The notes under the pieces were generated by a model. The model searched no databases and had not been told where the DNA came from. It saw only the letters and a list, made by a program, of their open reading frames with translations. This document shows, in pieces, positions 59,271 to 64,000 of a stretch of DNA of 64,000 nt. The translations under genes and the position numbers were made by a program. Each line of letters starts with the position of its first letter. The stretch's first letter is position 1. The stretch is from Armatimonas rosea (GTDB lineage Bacteria; Armatimonadota; Armatimonadia; Armatimonadales; Armatimonadaceae): positions 1,240,001 through 1,304,000 of the forward strand of contig NZ_JACHGW010000002.1 in assembly GCF_014202505.1 (NCBI RefSeq), read 5' to 3'.

Positions 59271-60929
59271 CTATCCACCTGGTTGGAGCATCTCGCGGGC
59301 GTGGGCGAGCACGGTCTCGGAGCCGTTGCCGCCGAGCATGCGGGCCAGCTCTTGCACCCGCGCTTCGCCGTCGAGGGGGAGCACGCTGACCGTCGTGCGG
59401 CCTTTTTCGGTGCGTTTCTCGATAAAGAAGTGCGCATCGCCGCGCGCTGCTATCTGCGGTAGGTGCGTGATGCAGAGGGTCTGGGCGGCTTGGCTGAGCG
59501 TGTGGAGCTTCTGTGCCAGAGTCGTGGCCGTGCGCCCCCCGATCCCCGTGTCGATCTCGTCGAAGACTAGGGTCGGGGGAGCGACATGCTTGCTCATCAC
59601 GGACTTAAGGGCCAGCATGACGCGCGAGAGCTCGCCGCCCGAGGCGATCTTTGCCAGGGGCTTGAGCGGCTCGCCGGGGTTGGGGGAGATCAGGAACTCG
59701 ACCGCATCCGCGCCGCCGGGGCCGTGCTCGCGTGGCTCGACCGAGACCGCGAAGCGCGTGGCCGCCATCGCCAGGTCCTTGAGCTCGGTCTGGATTCCCT
59801 TGGCGAAGGGCTCGGTTGCCTTCTTGCGCGCCTTGGTCAGCGCGGCGGCATACCGCTCCACCTCCGCGAAGGTCGCTTTCTCCAGCGCCTCCAGCTCCGC
59901 GAGGCGCTCCTCGGCGTTTTCCAGAGTCGTGAGCTTCTGCCCGATCTCATCTCGGTAGGCTAAAATGGCGGGAATGTCCTCGCCGTACTTGCGCTTGAGG
60001 GTTTTGAGGGTATCGAGCCGGTCCTCGATCTGCGAGAGGCGCTCCGGGTTGAACTCGACCGAGTCCCGGTAGGCACGCACCTCGCGCATGGCATCGTCGG
60101 CGGCGTAGAGCGCGGTGTTGAGAATCTCTAAAAGAGAGCCCAGGCCATCGTCGAACTTCAGCGCCCGCTCGATCTCACGGACCGCTTGGGAGAGACCATC
60201 GAGTGCTCCGCCTTGCAGTGCCGCATAGGCCGCCGCCGATGCCCCGTGCAGGCGCTCGGCGCTCCCGAGGCGTAGCTTCTCGGCCTGTGCCTCTTCTTCC
60301 TCGCCGGCAACAAGCGCTGCGGCGTCGATCTCATCGCGCTGGTAGGAGTAGAGATCGAGGTTGCGGGCGCGCTCACGGGCCTCGCGCAGGAGGGCTTCAC
60401 GCTCCGCACGGGCGGCGGCGTAGGCGTCCCAGGCCCCGCTCACCGCGTCCTTGAGCCTCTGGATCTCGCCGCCGCACCAGGCATCCAGCAGGTCCACATG
60501 GCGCTCCACCTGCATTAGGGACTGGTGCTCGTGCTGGCCGTGGATATCCACCAGCGCATCCCCAATCGCCTTGAGGGTCGCGACTGTCACCGGGCGGCCG
60601 TTGATCCGGGCGCTGCTCTTGCCGCTGGCGCTCAGCTCACGGGAGAGGATCAGCAGGCCGTCCTCGGTCTCGATTCCGGTGCTCTCCAGGGCGGGCGCGA
60701 GCCGGGGATCGCTGCTACTGACCGTGAAGACCGCCTCCACACGCGCCTTCTCCGCCCCGTGCCGCACTGAGTCGCTGCTCGTGCGCTCACCCAAGACCAT
60801 GCCCAAGGCATCGAGCAGGATGGATTTTCCCGCCCCGGTCTCGCCCGTCAGCAGGTTCAGCCCCGCCCCAAAGCGAAGGCGCACCCGCTCGACCAGCGCA
60901 AAGTTCTCGACTGATAGTTCCGTAAGCAT
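59271..60929 (-). CDS. recN: DNA repair protein RecN
   Basis: A 552-residue SMC-like ATPase that tethers broken DNA ends. Walker A is GETGAGKS (about 30-37), the signature and Walker B region is SGGELSRVMLAL...TLVFDEIDTGIGG, and the central region is coiled coil. The start ATG follows TATAAT by 14 bases. It is divergent from the McsB-like gene, and the two promoters overlap in under 75 bases. Confidence 0.94.
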   Translation of the reverse strand: MLTELSVENFALVERVRLRFGAGLNLLTGETGAGKSILLDALGMVLGERTSSDSVRHGAEKARVEAVFTVSSSDPRLAPALESTGIETEDGLLILSRELSASGKSSARINGRPVTVATLKAIGDALVDIHGQHEHQSLMQVERHVDLLDAWCGGEIQRLKDAVSGAWDAYAAARAEREALLREARERARNLDLYSYQRDEIDAAALVAGEEEEAQAEKLRLGSAERLHGASAAAYAALQGGALDGLSQAVREIERALKFDDGLGSLLEILNTALYAADDAMREVRAYRDSVEFNPERLSQIEDRLDTLKTLKRKYGEDIPAILAYRDEIGQKLTTLENAEERLAELEALEKATFAEVERYAAALTKARKKATEPFAKGIQTELKDLAMAATRFAVSVEPREHGPGGADAVEFLISPNPGEPLKPLAKIASGGELSRVMLALKSVMSKHVAPPTLVFDEIDTGIGGRTATTLAQKLHTLSQAAQTLCITHLPQIAARGDAHFFIEKRTEKGRTTVSVLPLDGEARVQELARMLGGNGSETVLAHAREMLQPGG

Positions 60930-60943
60930 AGCGACGCGTGAGA

Positions 60944-60949
60944 ATTATA
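60944..60949 (-). promoter_or_regulatory. -10 box TATAAT for recN
   Basis: On the minus strand, 14 bases before the ATG; leader of about eight bases. Confidence 0.55.
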
Positions 60950-60991
60950 CCGCCAGAGACTCTCTGGCGTAGCCGAAAACCGGAAAGCGGC

Positions 60992-60997
60992 TATAAT
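60992..60997 (+). promoter_or_regulatory. Leaderless -10 box TATAAT
   Basis: TATAAT, exactly six bases (agccgc), GTG at 61004. Confidence 0.7.
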
Positions 60998-61003
60998 AGC
61001 CGC

Positions 61004-61999
61004 GTGAGTTTTGGCTGGCTGGAGGAGAGCGGGGCGGAGCGGGAGATCGCGGTCTCGACGCGGGCGCGGCTGGCGCGCAACCTGGCGGCCTTTCCCTTTC
61101 CCCACAAGGCGACCCCAACCGAGCGCAAGCGGGTGGCGCAGCTCGTGCGGGAGGCTGCTAAGATCGGGGACCTGACCCTGCTACACCCGGTGGAGCTCGC
61201 AAAGCTCACCGAGAGCCAGCGCCAGGAGCTCGTGGCCAACCAGCGCATCTCTCCCAAGCTTGCCGAGGGCACACCGGGGCAGTGGGCCCTGCTGGCCACT
61301 GATGGCGCGCTCTCGATTCTGGTCAATGAAGAGGACCACCTGCGCCTCCAAGCCCTCGCGTCGGGCTGCCAGCCCGAGCGTGTCTACCATCAAGTGAGCA
61401 CGGTGGAGCGCCTCCTGGCACGCGGCCTCGACTTTGCCCACGACGAGCGCTTTGGGTTTCTGACGGCATCGCTGGCCAATGTGGGGACGGGAATGCGGCT
61501 CTCGGTGCTGCTCCACCTGCCCGCCCTGACCTGGCTCAATGAGCTGGAGCCCAAGCTCGCCGCGGTCTCTGCGCTCGGGGGGACGGTCCGGGGGCTTCAT
61601 GGGGAGGGAACCCAGAGCACGGGGGCGCTCTACCAGGTCAGCCACGAGCGCACCTACCGCCCGGAGAGCGACCCGCTCAATCTGGTGCGCAGTGTTCAAG
61701 GGGCTGCCGAGGTGCTGATCGCCGCCGAGACCGATGCGCGCTCACGCCTCCCCCGGATAAAGCCCTGGACCCTCCAGCAGACCTGGGAGCGCACCACGGA
61801 GCGCATCAGCACCGCGGAGCAGCTGCCGAGCGAGGAGGCCCTGGAGCTTCTCTCGTATCGCCGCCTTGCCGGTCTGCTGGGCCTCACCGACCCGCTGGAG
61901 CCCACGGACTTTGCCGAGGCGCTTCTCTCCGTGGGGCAGGGCGAGTCGGTGCGACAGCAGCTCACCCGCGCCGCCCTCCTGCGAAACCTACGAGGGTGA
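61004..61999 (+). CDS. mcsB: McsB-like protein arginine kinase
   Basis: A 331-residue guanidino-kinase-fold protein, closest to McsB, which phosphorylates protein arginines and marks them for ClpCP. Motifs: VSTRARLARNL (ATP-binding Arg), NEEDHLR (catalytic Glu), VRGLHGEGTQ and NVGTGMR. The conserved Cys of McsB (LTSCPTNVGTG) is replaced by Ser156 here (LTASLANVGTG), with neighbours changed too. The start is GTG 61004 by promoter spacing; no mcsA, ctsR or clpC lies nearby. Confidence 0.88.
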   Translation: MSFGWLEESGAEREIAVSTRARLARNLAAFPFPHKATPTERKRVAQLVREAAKIGDLTLLHPVELAKLTESQRQELVANQRISPKLAEGTPGQWALLATDGALSILVNEEDHLRLQALASGCQPERVYHQVSTVERLLARGLDFAHDERFGFLTASLANVGTGMRLSVLLHLPALTWLNELEPKLAAVSALGGTVRGLHGEGTQSTGALYQVSHERTYRPESDPLNLVRSVQGAAEVLIAAETDARSRLPRIKPWTLQQTWERTTERISTAEQLPSEEALELLSYRRLAGLLGLTDPLEPTDFAEALLSVGQGESVRQQLTRAALLRNLRG

Positions 62000-62030
62000 A
62001 CAATCTCAAGAAAGGCTACGTCTGCGACTT

Positions 62031-63527
62031 GTGCAAGCACTCTTATTTCTTCTCCTGATCGGGGCCGCTCAGGCAAAAAACACGCCCCCACAAAAGAATA
62101 TCCCGCCGCCGCCGCCAACACTTCCTGCGGTGCCAAAGCTCCCCGCCAAGATTGCGTTTTCGAGTGAGCTGGCAGGCCGACGCGCCTATCTCGCCGCACG
62201 GGACACGGCCCACGCGACCAGCTTTCAGTGTGAGCTGAGCTCTATCGTGGACAGCCGAGGACGCGTCTCTGCGGGGCTGAGTGCGACAGAGACACTCTAC
62301 TCCGCTCCAGGAAACAAGCTGGCCCTCACCTATGAGTACGGCATCCCAGGCCGGCGCTCGGTCCGAAAGGCGATCTCCGACGGTGAGTCTCTCCTGGCCG
62401 TGACCCTCGATGAGCGCAACAAGCAGACCACACGTGAGTTCTCCCGCCTCTACTTTGCCGAGGTGAAACCCATCAGCCGGACACTTCAGTACGCACGGCT
62501 CGACGCGCTGGGGACGAGCTGCGGGGCGCAGCTGGCCATTGAGCCCGAGCGGGCGATGCTGAGCCGCATCTGGCAAGACAGCGACGGGAGCGTGCTGGAG
62601 ACGGATAGCCTGATTCCCCGCCCCGGTCGGCCCCAGCGGATCCGGCGCTATCGGTTCACGTCGAGCCACACGCTCGCCGCCGCCGAGGAGTGGGAGCTGC
62701 GCGAGGGGAGAACCACCTACCGCAAGGAGACCTACAAGCCCGCGCCCAAGAACGTCGCGCCCTTTGACCAGGCACTTCCGTCCAACTATATCGAGAAGGC
62801 CATCAAGGTCCAGGAGCGCCCACAGGAGCCGCCTCCCGTGCAGTCCGATCCCCAGGCCCTCGCCCTGCTTGAGAAGTGGGAGCGTGCCCACCAGCGCTTC
62901 TTTACCCTCCATGCGGCCGCGACTGTCACGACCCAGCTTGTCAAGCGCAGTGAGCTCTCCCGCGATCCCGGTCGCGGCGGTGGCTACAACGGCACCTACG
63001 ACCTCTGGCTCCAGCGGCCCGGGAGCGCGTTGGTTACCGTGAAGGGGAAGGACGCCTTCCCGGTGAGCCAGATCCTCCGCGCCGACGGCACGCAGATTAT
63101 CGTCGAGGACACCGACGGTAAGAAGCGCCCTTCGCCCCTGCGGGAGGGAGCCCGCCTGGAGACCAGCCTGCGCCAGGCCGCGCTCCGCAGTGCTCTGGAG
63201 CCGCTCCAGTGGCTCCTGGAAGGTCCCCCCGCGCTCACCGGCTACGAGGCCGTGCGCCTCCTGAGCCCCGTGACCCTCCCCGATGGCACCCAGGCCGATG
63301 TGATCGAGCTGGTACGCACCGTCCGCGGCACGGGGGGACGGGCTGACCGCCCGATGGTCTCCGCGACCTCGGAGCGTGTCTGGCTCAATAGAAACGGGAT
63401 TCCGGTTGGCTTTGAGACCACCCGAAGGTCCGATATCGAGGGAGCCTTCGAGCGCGATCAGCCCCCGACCACGATCGTCAGTATCGTCCTGCGAGGAGTC
63501 TCCACCGACCGCGAGCCGCCGTTTTAG
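62031..63527 (+). CDS. Exported protein of unknown function (LolA/DUF2092-like repeats)
   Basis: The GTG at 62031 gives 498 residues beginning with a signal peptide (ALLFLLLIGAAQA). Two halves each look like the unclosed beta-barrel of LolA/DUF2092 proteins. The first has FQCELSSIVDSRGRVSAGL and the start of a Pro-rich linker near 245. The second has RFFTLHAAATVTTQLVKRSE. A frame extending to 61866 only overlaps mcsB. Function unknown; such folds bind lipids. Confidence 0.6.
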   Translation: MQALLFLLLIGAAQAKNTPPQKNIPPPPPTLPAVPKLPAKIAFSSELAGRRAYLAARDTAHATSFQCELSSIVDSRGRVSAGLSATETLYSAPGNKLALTYEYGIPGRRSVRKAISDGESLLAVTLDERNKQTTREFSRLYFAEVKPISRTLQYARLDALGTSCGAQLAIEPERAMLSRIWQDSDGSVLETDSLIPRPGRPQRIRRYRFTSSHTLAAAEEWELREGRTTYRKETYKPAPKNVAPFDQALPSNYIEKAIKVQERPQEPPPVQSDPQALALLEKWERAHQRFFTLHAAATVTTQLVKRSELSRDPGRGGGYNGTYDLWLQRPGSALVTVKGKDAFPVSQILRADGTQIIVEDTDGKKRPSPLREGARLETSLRQAALRSALEPLQWLLEGPPALTGYEAVRLLSPVTLPDGTQADVIELVRTVRGTGGRADRPMVSATSERVWLNRNGIPVGFETTRRSDIEGAFERDQPPTTIVSIVLRGVSTDREPPF

Positions 63528-63603
63528 CGCGCTGCTCAGGGAGGAAATCGCGGCGTGTCTCTGGAACTAGAGAGCATTCCAATTGGAGAAACGAACCTAA
63601 CTC

Positions 63604-63957
63604 ATGCCCAAACTAACCGTTGAAGGCCACGGGACATTCGATGTTCCCGAAGGCAAGAAGCTTGTCCTTGCGATCGAAGACGCAGGAATCCCGATCCTGC
63701 ACCGCTGTGGGGGAGTCCCCGCCTGCACCACCTGCCGCGTCCGAATCCTGGAGGGCGAGGTGTCCCCCATGTCCGACGAGGAAGAGTCCACCCTGGAAGA
63801 CCCGGAGCTGATCGCGACCCACCGGCTCTCCTGCCAGATCCGTGTCCAGAACGACCTGACGGTCGCGGTCTGGGGCGAGGTGGGCAAGGAGGCACGCGGC
63901 GCGTTCTTCACCGACGGCAAGGTCTTCGACAGCGCCGGCGAGCGCCCCGCCGACTGA
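63604..63957 (+). CDS. [2Fe-2S] ferredoxin, plant type
   Basis: A 117-residue ferredoxin with ligands C35, C41, C44 and C77 (CGGVPACTTC, RLSCQI), spaced C-X5-C-X2-C-X32-C, that carries one electron between redox partners. The extended C-terminal acidic tail is like Synechococcus or Rhodobacter small ferredoxins. GGAGAA lies upstream of the ATG. The following 43 bases (to 64000) start an inverted repeat cut by the window edge. Confidence 0.92.
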   Translation: MPKLTVEGHGTFDVPEGKKLVLAIEDAGIPILHRCGGVPACTTCRVRILEGEVSPMSDEEESTLEDPELIATHRLSCQIRVQNDLTVAVWGEVGKEARGAFFTDGKVFDSAGERPAD

Positions 63958-64000
63958 GCCGCTCGGAATCGCCCCGTTTAGACCGCCCCGGTTAGAGCGG

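Noticed and set aside
61866-62030. Upstream start for the exported gene at 62031
   Set aside because: It would lie entirely inside mcsB and put the signal peptide in the middle of the protein.

Overview
The window is a GC-rich bacterial chromosome segment carrying about 68 protein-coding genes on both strands. It has no rRNA or tRNA gene, transposase, prophage or CRISPR array that I can see. Two genes encode type II prepilin-like proteins with the [16 protein letters not shown] signal and a small Cys-free globular domain. One of them carries the H-X9-DG signature. There is also a DUF1501/WD40/PPC-type operon, a lone McsB-like kinase and a family-10-like glycosidase. Together these suggest Armatimonadota (Armatimonas/Fimbriimonas-like) or a nearby planctomycete-like lineage. 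That placement is an inference.

Layout. 1-7.4 kb, mostly minus strand: M61 peptidase and threonine aldolase; an exported FAD oxidoreductase coupled to an unknown AT-richer gene; a phosphofructokinase with PPi-type active-site residues; HPF; IspF. 7.4-9.7 kb: LacI regulator, prepilin and small lipoprotein, closed by a strong terminator. 9.7-15.1 kb: aldo/keto reductase, ComEA-like protein, and a sugar-acid operon (KDPG-type aldolase, enolase-superfamily protein with a rewritten active site, mutarotase). 15.2-20.7 kb: SIS sugar isomerase, HD hydrolase, tandem coiled-coil paralogues, MarC, second prepilin. 20.7-28.6 kb: VanW-glycosyltransferase fusion, renalase-like oxidoreductase, beta-propeller lipoprotein, M28 peptidase, and a TetR / ECF sigma / SDR regulatory block. 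28.7-32.9 kb: a compact six-gene operon of unknown membrane proteins, including a DUF6754-like one. This is the best candidate for an undescribed system. 33-44 kb: Tat-exported glycosidase, RuvC, a DsbD pair, esterase, NlpC/P60 and YgfZ genes. 44-51 kb: a six-gene minus-strand operon (DUF1501, two MOSC proteins, WD40, haem-c/PPC protein, VIT1-type transporter). 51-64 kb: CysM-OsmC, GGDEF, acyl-CoA carboxyltransferase, MFS, HPPD, RecN, McsB-like kinase, ferredoxin.

Two signals run across the window. First, many genes have a Pribnow box exactly six bases before an ATG or GTG, which predicts that the start codon is the first transcribed base (leaderless mRNA). Second, intergenic gaps hold composite palindromic repeats built from shared modules. 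One 53-bp repeat lies inside two unrelated coding sequences, dsbD and the WD40 gene.

Regulation visible in the sequence includes a matched pair of 23-bp TGACT-N14-GTCA sites at the tetR and ECF sigma promoters, triple CCTAA half-sites before hppD, and several intrinsic terminators.
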